Positions 1 to 5,247 are shown, counted from the first letter of the stretch. The stretch is 5,247 nt of DNA from Candidatus Avelusimicrobium ruminicola (GCA_900319885.1 ONQH01000079.1:1-5247), one strand, 5' to 3'. The notes: generated from the sequence alone by a model not told the origin. Translations and numbers: made by a program.

Positions 1-44
1 CCCACGCATAGACGTGGGCCTTGACGAAAGAAATACTTTTCTTT
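1..44 (-). terminator. Inverted repeats downstream of clpP, possible truncated terminator
   Basis: Two perfect inverted repeats lie downstream of the clpP stop. One is a GC-rich stem CCCACG/CGTGGG at 1-6 and 13-18 with a 6-base loop. The other is an AT-rich stem AAAGAAA/TTTCTTT at 27-33 and 38-44 with a 4-base loop. The bases after the first stem on the plus strand (CCTTGACG) are not a T tract, so it does not look like a plus-strand terminator. For the minus strand, any T tract would lie left of the window. The first stem may therefore be the right part of a clpP terminator, but the decisive bases are not visible. Confidence 0.35.
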
Positions 45-59
45 GCAATACAGGCTTAG

Positions 60-647
60 TTATTTTTTTAATTCCAATACGGCATCAATTAAGCCGTATT
101 CTTTGGCCTCTTGCGCGGACATGTAATAGTTGCGTTCACTATCGCGGCGGATTTTTTCTTTATCTTGACCCGTGTGGTGCGCCAAAATATCCAGCAAGTG
201 TTCTTTGTTTTTGTGCAGTTCCTGTGCTTCAATTTCAATATCGGTCACTTGGCCGGAAATGCCGCCACCCCAAATTAAGGGTTGGTGAATCATAATGCGT
301 GCATGTGGCAAGGCATAGCGTTTGCCTTTAGAACCGGCCGCCAACAGGACCGCGCCAAAACTCATGGCTTGACCCATACAAATAGTGGTAATAGGGGCTT
401 TGATAAATTGCATAGTATCGTAAATAGCCAACCCCGCCGTAACCATCCCGCCGGGCGAGTTAATATAAAGGTTGATTTCCCGGTTCGGGTCGTCCGCATC
501 CAAATAGAGGAGCTGGGCAATAATCATATTGGCACTGGCAGTATCTACTTCGCCTTCGCGGCCGCCTACAAAGATAATGCGATCTTTTAACAGGCGGGAA
601 AAAATATCATATCCAACATTTTTGTCAATAATTGTAGGTATAATCAT
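60..647 (-). CDS. clpP: ATP-dependent Clp protease proteolytic subunit ClpP
   Basis: This encodes a 195-residue cytosolic serine protease subunit (family S14). ClpP forms a double heptameric barrel that degrades proteins unfolded and fed to it by ClpX, ClpA or ClpC. The catalytic triad is visible: Ser96 in GQAMSFG, His121 in MIHQP and Asp169 in RRDSER. The NLYINSPGG oxyanion strand is at residues 59-67 and YDTMQFIK at 76-83. The length is normal for the family. I chose the ATG at 647 because MIIPTIIDK aligns with the usual N-terminus (compare MNLIPTVIEQ in Bacillus). The longer frame to 749 would run through the promoter. The protein differs from typical ClpP in a roughly two-residue insertion near residues 28-38, a roughly three-residue longer loop after HQPL (residues 124-133), and no RGER motif before YDIFSRLL. 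No Shine-Dalgarno sequence precedes the start. clpX is not adjacent inside the window, and a tig gene does not precede it. Confidence 0.96.
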   Translation of the reverse strand: MIIPTIIDKNVGYDIFSRLLKDRIIFVGGREGEVDTASANMIIAQLLYLDADDPNREINLYINSPGGMVTAGLAIYDTMQFIKAPITTICMGQAMSFGAVLLAAGSKGKRYALPHARIMIHQPLIWGGGISGQVTDIEIEAQELHKNKEHLLDILAHHTGQDKEKIRRDSERNYYMSAQEAKEYGLIDAVLELKK

Positions 648-653
648 ATCTAT

Positions 654-682
654 ATTATAGTTTATTGCCGCAACTTGCGCAA
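654..682 (-). promoter_or_regulatory. clpP promoter, predicting a leaderless transcript
   Basis: On the minus strand a perfect -10 TATAAT sits at 654-659. It is preceded after exactly 17 bp by a weak -35 TTGCGC at 677-682 (only TTG matches the consensus). The usual distance from the -10 puts transcription start at about 647, which is the A of the clpP ATG. This agrees with the absence of a ribosome binding site. The -35 box touches the left edge of the conserved 682-737 element. Confidence 0.6.
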
Positions 683-737
683 AAGACCCTACTAACAATA
701 GGCCCAAATAAACCCTAAATATGGGCCCAAAGGCCCT
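682..737 (+). repeat. Conserved intergenic element, copy A
   Basis: This 56-bp stretch between divergent clpP and the 796 gene matches the 54-bp stretch at 4032-4085 in the same orientation. Shared blocks in order are AAAGACC (682-688), ATAGGCCC (698-705) and CCAAAGGCCCT (727-737). The block spacings differ by only 1 base from copy B. Inside it, GGCCCAAA occurs twice, at 701-708 and 724-731, 23 bp apart. The segment 723-736 can fold as GGGCC-CAAA-GGCCC. The nature of the element is unknown: operator, interspersed repeat or RNA are all open. Orientation is given as plus by convention only. Confidence 0.6.
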
Positions 738-742
738 CGCAA

Positions 743-770
743 GAGACATCCAAACAATCTATACTACAAT
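743..770 (+). promoter_or_regulatory. Predicted promoter of the exported-protein operon
   Basis: GAGACA (743-748, 4 of 6 matches to TTGACA) is followed after 16 bp by TACAAT (765-770, 5 of 6 matches). Transcription would begin near 777 and leave a leader of about 20 bases that contains the AGGAGG ribosome binding site at 784-789. TATACT at 760-765 is an alternative -10, but it lacks a good -35. On this reading the conserved 682-737 element lies upstream of the promoter and is not transcribed. Confidence 0.4.
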
Positions 771-795
771 AAGATTACCAATCAGGAGGAATCGT

Positions 796-1329
796 ATGCA
801 ACTAAAAAAGTGGTTCGTGTCGTTGTTAGCCGTAGTTGTAGCATCCGTGTCGTTTGCTTTACCTGCCACGTTGGAGGAAAATTCTCCCGCGGCGGATGCC
901 ATGCAACAATATGCCGCCCAAATGGAGGAACTCAATAGAACCTTTGACCAAACGGTTCTGCCGCCTCTTAAAGGGATGATTACCGTAGTAAAAGAATTTG
1001 GTGAAAGTGGTGCCGAAGATTTAACCCCTACGCAAGAAAAACAATTAGAAACTTACCGCGACCAATTATCTGCCGCGTTAGAAGTAATTGTAAATCCCAT
1101 TGTTGAACAAGTAGATGTCAATGAATTTAATCAACAAATGAAACAAATGTTAGCCTCTTTAGGCCAACCGACTGACCAAGAATTCACCAAGCAAGATTTG
1201 AGCGATCAACTGATGCTTATGATGGTAATTACTTCTTTGCATCATTTTGCCCAAACCGGCAAATTAAGCCAAGAAGAAGTTGAAATTGCCTTGTTATTAT
1301 TCTTGCCGGAAGAAGAATTGGTTCAATAA
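796..1329 (+). CDS. Exported helical protein of unknown function
   Basis: I do not recognise this 177-residue protein. It starts with a classical signal peptide: MQLKK, a hydrophobic core at residues 6-20, and a likely signal peptidase I site after SFA at residue 21. It should therefore be released to the periplasm or beyond. The mature part is acidic, rich in Gln, Glu, Met and Leu, has no cysteine, and looks almost entirely alpha-helical. A hydrophobic stretch DQLMLMMVITSLHHFA lies at about residues 136-151. The start at 796 is supported by AGGAGG at 784-789 with 6-base spacing and by the signal peptide that begins there. An in-frame ATG at 721 would add 25 unlikely residues read through the conserved intergenic element. 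Thirteen bases separate it from the next exported-protein gene, so the two probably form an operon and may act together. Confidence 0.85.
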   Translation: MQLKKWFVSLLAVVVASVSFALPATLEENSPAADAMQQYAAQMEELNRTFDQTVLPPLKGMITVVKEFGESGAEDLTPTQEKQLETYRDQLSAALEVIVNPIVEQVDVNEFNQQMKQMLASLGQPTDQEFTKQDLSDQLMLMMVITSLHHFAQTGKLSQEEVEIALLLFLPEEELVQ

Positions 1330-1342
1330 AAAGAGGTGACAC

Positions 1343-1900
1343 ATGAATACTGCGAAATGGACCTTATCAATTCTACTAGCCGGTTGTTGTGTATTCCCGA
1401 CACTGGCGCAAGCGGAGACTCTGTACAATCAAACCGCCAAAGCCAAACAATTAGCGCGGACCAAATACAAGGGCACACTTACCAAAAAAGCGCCCCAAGG
1501 GAAGATTGCACGCAAAAGTAACGGCAAACTGCAACTTAAACGCAACGACGTAGAAGTGCCGTCTAATACCTCCCAGAAAATAGAGCAATTAGAACGGATT
1601 GTTGCGCAACGCGTGGCAGAGACCGATGCCCAAGCGCAAGCGGAAAAACAAACCCCGGCTTGCAGTTGCCAATCCTACCAGCCTACACCGGAAGATTGGG
1701 TGAGAGCCGAAACCGAAGTACAACAAATGCTCAACACCCTGGATCCGGAAGATATAACAAACCCTTTTGATTATACGCAAGAGGTATACAAACGGGCCCA
1801 CAAGTGCACTTGCGCCCCCAAACAGCAAGAACCGGTGGCTAACCCGGATGAAAAAACGCTTTGTCCTTGTCCTAAAACGCAACCTCAAGTTGCCAAATAA
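1343..1900 (+). CDS. Exported protein with three CxC motifs, function unknown
   Basis: This 185-residue protein is not recognised. The N-terminus is a secretion signal that can be read two ways. One is cleavage by signal peptidase I after AQA (residue 24). The other is a lipoprotein signal, because LAGC at residues 12-15 fits a lipobox. The mature part is basic and Lys/Thr/Gln-rich up to about residue 70, then has a helical, Gln/Ala-rich segment (about 78-102). Three CxC pairs follow: C107-S-C109, C155-T-C157 and C174-P-C176, each in a Pro/Lys/Gln-rich setting. Paired cysteines in an exported protein suggest disulfides or metal binding, but no known domain is evident. The start is supported by GAGG at 1333-1336, 6 bases before the ATG. 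It is the second gene of the operon begun at 796 and is followed directly by a strong terminator. Confidence 0.85.
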   Translation: MNTAKWTLSILLAGCCVFPTLAQAETLYNQTAKAKQLARTKYKGTLTKKAPQGKIARKSNGKLQLKRNDVEVPSNTSQKIEQLERIVAQRVAETDAQAQAEKQTPACSCQSYQPTPEDWVRAETEVQQMLNTLDPEDITNPFDYTQEVYKRAHKCTCAPKQQEPVANPDEKTLCPCPKTQPQVAK

Positions 1901-1918
1901 CCAAGAAACATTCCTCCC

Positions 1919-1950
1919 AACTCTCGCCCACCTTGGGCGAGAGTTTCCTT
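1919..1950 (+). terminator. Intrinsic terminator of the exported-protein operon
   Basis: A perfect 12-bp stem (1919-1930 with 1934-1945, core CTCTCGCCCA) with a 3-base loop CCT is followed by TCCTTTA. It begins 18 bases after the stop of the upstream gene. The T tract is short and interrupted, but the stem is very stable. It separates the operon from glnA. Confidence 0.85.
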
Positions 1951-1968
1951 TAAAATATCAAAAAAAGG

Positions 1969-1994
1969 TACAATACACTTATATTAAAGAGGAG
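1969..1994 (+). promoter_or_regulatory. glnA -10 box and ribosome binding site
   Basis: TACAAT at 1969-1974 is a plausible -10 with start near 1981. The sequence 17 bp upstream (TCCTTT) is a poor -35 and overlaps the terminator tail, so an activator may be needed or the box may be wrong. AAGAGGAG at 1987-1994 is a strong ribosome binding site 8 bases before the ATG at 2003. I see no sigma-54 (-24/-12) site of the kind found at NtrC-controlled glnA genes and no glutamine riboswitch in the short gap. Confidence 0.4.
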
Positions 1995-2002
1995 TGGCTT
2001 TC

Positions 2003-3352
2003 ATGTACCAACGCAGCGCAGAAGAACGAGAAAAAATTAAAGAAATCTTAAAATTAACCGAACAGAATAACATCCAGGTACTTAAACTGTGGTTTGTAGA
2101 TATTTTGGGTAAACTTAAATCCATTTCTGTTTCCTACCGCGAATTTGAATACGCCATGACCGAAGGGATGGGGTTGGACGGTTCTTCCGTAGAAGGGTTT
2201 GCGCGTGTGTGGGAATCCGACCTGGTAGCCATCCCGGATTTGGACACTTTCCAAATGTTCCCGCCTGAGTTTACCGGTGCCCCGATTGCGCGTTTTTTCT
2301 GCGATATTAAAACGACGGACGGGAAACAATTTGAAGGCGACCCGCGCTACATCCTCAAACGCAATTTGGAAGAAATGAAAAAGGCCGGCTTTGACCAATT
2401 TATGGTGGGCCCGGAACTGGAATATTTTTATTTTAAGGACGATAAAAGCACCGAACTCTTAGACAGTGCCGGGTATTTTGATACGATCCCGCTGGACCGT
2501 TCGTACGCGATTCGCCGCCAAACGATGCAAATGTTGGAAAAATTAGGGATTCGCGTGGAATATTCCCACCACGAGGTCTCCCCCTCCCAGCACGAAATTG
2601 ATTTACGCTACGACGAAGCCATGAAAATGGCCGACCAAGTAATCACTTATCGCACCGTCGTTAAGCAAGTGGCCGCAGCCAATGGGGTCTATGCCACGTT
2701 TATGCCTAAACCGATTGCCAAAATTAACGGTAGCGGCATGCATGTACACCAATCGCTTTTCAAGAACGGTTCTAACGCGTTTTTTGACGAAAATGACCCC
2801 TTGTATTTATCGCCCGTCGCCCGCCATTATATTGCCGGCATTTTGACCCACGTCAAAGAAATTTGTTCCGTAACTAATCAGTGGGTAAACTCTTATAAAC
2901 GTTTAGTGCCCGGCTACGAAGCCCCCGCTTATATTGCTTGGGGCCGCAAAAACCGCAGTACGCTGGTGCGTATCCCGCAAGTAAAAATCGGCAAACCCAA
3001 TGCCACACGCATTGAGTGCCGCTTCCCGGACCCGGCCTGCAACCCGTATCTCACGTTTGCGGTGATGTTAGGGGCCGGATTAGACGGGATTCAACGCAAA
3101 TTGCAAGCGCCGCCTATTACCGAAGAAAACATTTTTCGCATGACTAAGGAAGAACGCGCCGCGCATCAAATTGATACGTTGCCGGCTTATTTGTACGAAG
3201 CGGTGAACTACACGCGCAATTCAGAACTGGTCAAAAAAATCTTAGGCGAACATACCTTTGAAAAGTTCATTGCCAACAAAGATATTGAGTGGGACTGTTA
3301 CCGCACGCATGTATCCAGTTATGAATTAGAGCGGTATTTATCTACGCTGTAA
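2003..3352 (+). CDS. glnA: Glutamine synthetase, type I
   Basis: This 449-residue cytosolic enzyme makes glutamine from glutamate, ammonia and ATP, the main ammonium-assimilation step. It works as a dodecamer in class I enzymes. The N-terminal beta-grasp domain carries MGLDGSSVEGF (56-66), whose Asp59/Ser62 region contributes to the neighbouring active site. The catalytic domain shows metal ligands Glu138 and Glu140 (GPELEYF), Glu191 and Glu198 (EVSPSQHE) and His247 (NGSGMHVH). The loop NSYKRLVPGYEAP (296-308) has the substrate Arg300 and the flap Glu306. Arg318 (NRS) and Arg340 (IECRFPDP) follow. Length matches the shorter GSI forms. The usual adenylylation motif NLYDLPPEE is replaced by NIFRMTKEE at 376-384, with Phe378 at the tyrosine position, so GlnE-type adenylylation is not expected. 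I chose ATG 2003 over an in-frame GTG at 1994, because the GTG lies in the ribosome binding site. It is monocistronic, with terminators on both sides. Confidence 0.97.
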   Translation: MYQRSAEEREKIKEILKLTEQNNIQVLKLWFVDILGKLKSISVSYREFEYAMTEGMGLDGSSVEGFARVWESDLVAIPDLDTFQMFPPEFTGAPIARFFCDIKTTDGKQFEGDPRYILKRNLEEMKKAGFDQFMVGPELEYFYFKDDKSTELLDSAGYFDTIPLDRSYAIRRQTMQMLEKLGIRVEYSHHEVSPSQHEIDLRYDEAMKMADQVITYRTVVKQVAAANGVYATFMPKPIAKINGSGMHVHQSLFKNGSNAFFDENDPLYLSPVARHYIAGILTHVKEICSVTNQWVNSYKRLVPGYEAPAYIAWGRKNRSTLVRIPQVKIGKPNATRIECRFPDPACNPYLTFAVMLGAGLDGIQRKLQAPPITEENIFRMTKEERAAHQIDTLPAYLYEAVNYTRNSELVKKILGEHTFEKFIANKDIEWDCYRTHVSSYELERYLSTL

Positions 3353-3366
3353 AAACTATGCAACTA

Positions 3367-3395
3367 AAAACCCGGGGAATTGTTCCCCGGGTTTT
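3367..3395. terminator. Bidirectional terminator between glnA and the prepilin gene
   Basis: A perfect 13-bp stem (3367-3379 with 3383-3395, core CCCGGGGAA) has a 3-base loop TTG. On the plus strand it runs into TTTTCTTTT (3392-3400). On the minus strand the flanking A run gives TTTTT. It lies 14 bases after the glnA stop and 21 bases beyond the prepilin stop, so it can end both convergent transcripts. Confidence 0.92.
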
Positions 3396-3416
3396 CTTTT
3401 GTCAAAACAAGTAACG

Positions 3417-3956
3417 TTAAAACTCGTATATATTGGACCACCCGGCAACCTCCAGTTTTTTTCCGCCTAACGCTTTACATACTTTGGTACCCAAGTCCGT
3501 ATTCGACATGCAAATTCGTTTACCTACAAATGCGGCGGGATACTTATCTTCATCCGGTTGGAACATCCACAACTCATACAAATAGTTCCCTTGTGAGTCC
3601 TCTCTATCACAATACACATATCCCGTCAATTCTTCATTGGGAAAACAATACCACTGCTCGTTCCAATATTCCGAGGTATTATCATCCGTTTCAAACCCGG
3701 AGGAAGGTTTTATCTCCAAATCGTTCCAAGATAGCGAGCCATAATCGCTTTTGTAATATGCTCCATGGCGTAGTTTATACAGAGCCAAGGCATTATAAGC
3801 GGCACGCATAAAAGGCAACATTTGAACAGCCCGCGCCTTTTCCACCGCCAATTGATATTGCGGCAGTGCAATCGCCGCCAAAATGCCGATAATTAGCACC
3901 ACTACCAACAATTCTATGAGCGTAAATCCACCCGCAAAACAACTTTTCTTTTGCAT
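3417..3956 (-). CDS. Type IV pilin-like prepilin (N-methylation motif protein)
   Basis: This 179-residue protein has the class III signal of type IV pilins and type II secretion pseudopilins. The 10-residue leader MQKKSCFAGG is followed by FTLIELLVV, so PilD-type prepilin peptidase should cut after Gly10. Glu15 is then mature Glu5, the residue needed for assembly. A hydrophobic helix spans about residues 11-31 and continues into an amphipathic helix to about residue 63 (ALPQYQLAVEKARA). The C-terminal globular part is aromatic and acidic with four cysteines, C104, C116, C149 and C160, probably two disulfides. The start at 3956 has AAAGGAG (3962-3968) 5 bases upstream. An in-frame ATG at 3971 is part of that ribosome binding region and would add only MKGVY. 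No pilus assembly genes are nearby, so whether it is a major pilin, minor pilin or pseudopilin cannot be told. Confidence 0.93.
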   Translation of the reverse strand: MQKKSCFAGGFTLIELLVVVLIIGILAAIALPQYQLAVEKARAVQMLPFMRAAYNALALYKLRHGAYYKSDYGSLSWNDLEIKPSSGFETDDNTSEYWNEQWYCFPNEELTGYVYCDREDSQGNYLYELWMFQPDEDKYPAAFVGKRICMSNTDLGTKVCKALGGKKLEVAGWSNIYEF

Positions 3957-4000
3957 ATATACTCCTTTCATTTATATGAAGTTATTTTAGCATATAGTCC

Positions 4001-4029
4001 ATTATAAAAAAAACGAATCAAGCAATCAC
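4001..4029 (-). promoter_or_regulatory. Predicted promoter of the prepilin gene
   Basis: A perfect -10 TATAAT lies at 4001-4006 on the minus strand. A weak -35, GTGATT (4024-4029, 3 of 6 matches), lies 17 bp further upstream. Transcription would start near 3994, giving a leader of about 37 bases. The 4032-4085 conserved element begins 3 bp behind the -35, which mirrors the arrangement at clpP. Confidence 0.5.
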
Positions 4030-4031
4030 GC

Positions 4032-4085
4032 AAAGACCTATAAAATATAGGCCCTAATTTTGGGGGGTGTAGGTCCAAAGGCCCT
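4032..4085 (+). repeat. Conserved intergenic element, copy B
   Basis: This is the second copy of the element at 682-737, in the same orientation. Blocks are AAAGACC (4032-4038), ATAGGCCC (4047-4054) and CCAAAGGCCCT (4075-4085). GGCCCTAA (4050-4057) and GGTCCAAA (4072-4079) form imperfect direct repeats 22 bp apart. Possible pairings are CCTATA with TATAGG (4037-4042 with 4046-4051, 3-base loop) and, exclusive with it, GACCTA with TAGGTC (4035-4040 with 4070-4075). It lies 48 bases before the start codon at 4134 and immediately behind the prepilin promoter. Confidence 0.6.
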
Positions 4086-4133
4086 GGGATTTACCGTACT
4101 TAGTCAGTAAAATATAGGAAAGGAGATGAAAAC

Positions 4134-4739
4134 ATGAAAAAACTATTGTTACTCACACTCACCGTCTTATTGGCTGCTCCCTGTTTTGCCCTGAAAACCT
4201 ATTTCACGGGCGTGCCCCTTGAATCTGTTCCCTCTCCGCAAGGAAGCAACAGTTACCAACATGAACTTTCTAGAGGGAAAAAAGCCCCCACGCAAGGGAA
4301 ATACACTTTAACTGTACAAGAAGAAGAAAATGCCGGTAATACCGAAGAATTATTTGATACCTTTTTTTGGGCCGACTTATATGAGCGCGATGAAGAAGGA
4401 ACTTACCGCCAAACGCGCGAATTAAACTACAAGAACGACACCCCCGGGAAAATGGATGCCTCTACGTCGCGCACATATTATTTAGCTGACGAAAATGGCG
4501 AACTGGAAACGGCAATCTTTGAAGTCAAACGTGCCAAAGAAGTTGACCAGAAAGTCCGTTTCTATACGTTTACTTTTGAAGTAAAACTGCAAGGAGATGA
4601 TATTTCAATCCGAGATTACCGCTACGGTGGTGTATTGACTTTCTCGCCCCAAGGATATTTTGAATACATGGTCCGCAATTTTGCCGAAAGATGGATCCAT
4701 GAAACCAATTCGCTCATTTTGGAAGTTTTTAACCAATAA
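4134..4739 (+). CDS. Exported protein of unknown function
   Basis: I do not recognise this 201-residue protein. A signal peptide MKKLLLLTLTVLLAAPCFA is predicted, with cleavage after residue 19. Cys17 is preceded by Pro, which argues against a lipobox. The mature protein has no cysteine. It is rich in Glu, Tyr, Thr and Phe with alternating hydrophobic stretches (RFYTFTFEVKLQG, TAIFEVKR, YGGVLTFSPQGYFEY), so it looks mainly beta-stranded, with a C-terminal helix (about 180-199). GGAG at 4122-4125, 8 bases before the ATG, supports the start. No convincing promoter is visible. TTTACC (4090-4095) and TATAGG (4113-4118) are 17 bp apart, but they would place transcription start inside the ribosome binding site. 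It stands alone, with a terminator right after it. Its leader region contains element copy B, as the 796 gene has copy A. Confidence 0.85.
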   Translation: MKKLLLLTLTVLLAAPCFALKTYFTGVPLESVPSPQGSNSYQHELSRGKKAPTQGKYTLTVQEEENAGNTEELFDTFFWADLYERDEEGTYRQTRELNYKNDTPGKMDASTSRTYYLADENGELETAIFEVKRAKEVDQKVRFYTFTFEVKLQGDDISIRDYRYGGVLTFSPQGYFEYMVRNFAERWIHETNSLILEVFNQ

Positions 4740-4744
4740 CCCTT

Positions 4745-4773
4745 TCCCCTGCCTATGTGCAGGGGATTTTTTT
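4745..4773 (+). terminator. Intrinsic terminator after the 4134 gene
   Basis: An 8-bp stem TCCCCTGC/GCAGGGGA (4745-4752 with 4759-4766) has a 6-base loop and is followed by seven T (4767-4773). It starts 5 bases after the stop codon. It is a textbook Rho-independent terminator on the plus strand. Confidence 0.93.
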
Positions 4774-4829
4774 GCCAAATGGACCGGATTTGTAGGCATT
4801 TTCTGCTTAAATATTCACTTATTTAATGG

Positions 4830-4858
4830 TTTTCAAAGATTTTTCAAAATGGTATAAT
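4830..4858 (+). promoter_or_regulatory. nifJ promoter with extended -10
   Basis: A perfect TATAAT at 4853-4858 is preceded by TGG, forming an extended -10. TTTTCA (4830-4835, 4 of 6 matches) lies 17 bp upstream as the -35. The start would be near 4865, giving a leader of about 70 bases. The octamer TTTTCAAA occurs at 4830-4837 and again at 4841-4848, 11 bp apart, so the first copy overlaps the -35. Confidence 0.7.
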
Positions 4859-4866
4859 GTTTAGGT

Positions 4867-4903
4867 ACTGGATTACGTCCAGTGTTGCGTGTTTTTCATG
4901 CAA
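4867..4903 (+). other. Tandem hairpins in the nifJ 5' leader
   Basis: Two adjacent hairpins occupy the start of the predicted leader. The first is ACTGGA/TCCAGT (4867-4872 with 4878-4883, 5-base loop). The second is TTGCGTG/CATGCAA (4885-4891 with 4897-4903, loop TTTTT, one G-U pair). Neither is followed by a terminator-like T tract, and I do not recognise a known riboswitch class. Their place at the predicted 5' end suggests mRNA stabilisation or regulation, but this is inference. Confidence 0.45.
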
Positions 4904-4918
4904 ACCGCTTTACATTAA

Positions 4919-5247
<329 letters not shown>

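Noticed and set aside
282..590. Plus-strand open frame inside clpP
   Set aside because: It lies opposite a clear ClpP coding sequence and shows no protein-like features or ribosome binding site. Other frames antisense to or overlapping the genes (for example 1589-1888, 2054-2398, 3380-3811) were dropped for the same reason.
648..749. N-terminal extension of ClpP to an ATG at 749 that resembles a signal peptide ([16 protein letters not shown])
   Set aside because: ClpP is cytosolic, the N-terminus at 647 matches the family, and the extension runs through a perfect -10 box and the conserved intergenic element. The hydrophobic look is coincidental.
721..795. Upstream in-frame ATG for the first exported protein
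   Set aside because: It lacks a ribosome binding site, would bury the signal peptide behind 25 residues and reads through the conserved element. ATG 796 has AGGAGG at the right distance.
1336..1521. Overlapping frame at the start of the CxC protein gene
   Set aside because: The 1343 frame has a signal peptide, a ribosome binding site and full length to the terminator. The 1336 frame is short and featureless.
1994..2002. GTG start for glnA
   Set aside because: The GTG begins on the last base of the AAGAGGAG ribosome binding site, which is correctly spaced for ATG 2003.

Overview
The window reads as ordinary bacterial chromosome with moderate GC and short intergenic gaps. It holds six complete protein genes and the 5' end of a seventh. 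Four are recognisable: an ATP-dependent Clp protease subunit (clpP, minus strand), a class I glutamine synthetase (glnA, plus), a type IV pilin-like prepilin (minus) and the start of pyruvate:ferredoxin/flavodoxin oxidoreductase (nifJ, plus, running off the right edge). The other three encode small exported proteins that I do not recognise. A PFOR gene indicates anaerobic, ferredoxin-based metabolism. Together with an adenylylation-site-less GlnA and a lone prepilin of the short-leader, N-terminally conserved type, this fits a host-associated anaerobe such as an Elusimicrobiota member. That placement is inference, not something the sequence proves.

Layout from left to right: possible terminator hairpins (1-44); clpP reading left (60-647); a divergent intergenic region (648-795); a two-gene operon of exported unknowns (796-1329 and 1343-1900) closed by a strong terminator (1919-1950); glnA (2003-3352); a bidirectional terminator (3367-3395) shared with the convergent prepilin gene (3417-3956); a second divergent intergenic region (3957-4133); a third exported unknown (4134-4739) with its own terminator (4745-4773); then an extended -10 promoter and a structured leader driving nifJ (from 4937). 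Nearly every unit has its own promoter and terminator, so regulation is mostly gene by gene.

The most interesting observation is that the two divergent intergenic regions share an element of about 55 bp (682-737 and 4032-4085). The copies have the same orientation, matching blocks and nearly identical internal spacing. Each lies just behind the -35 region of the minus-strand gene (clpP or prepilin) and about 50-60 bp before the start codon of an exported-protein gene on the plus strand. It could be a shared operator, a small interspersed repeat or a structured RNA. A second point is that the clpP promoter is placed so that transcription would begin at or next to the start codon, which predicts a leaderless mRNA. 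The remaining genes look intact and conventional, with no mobile element, CRISPR array, tRNA or rRNA visible.
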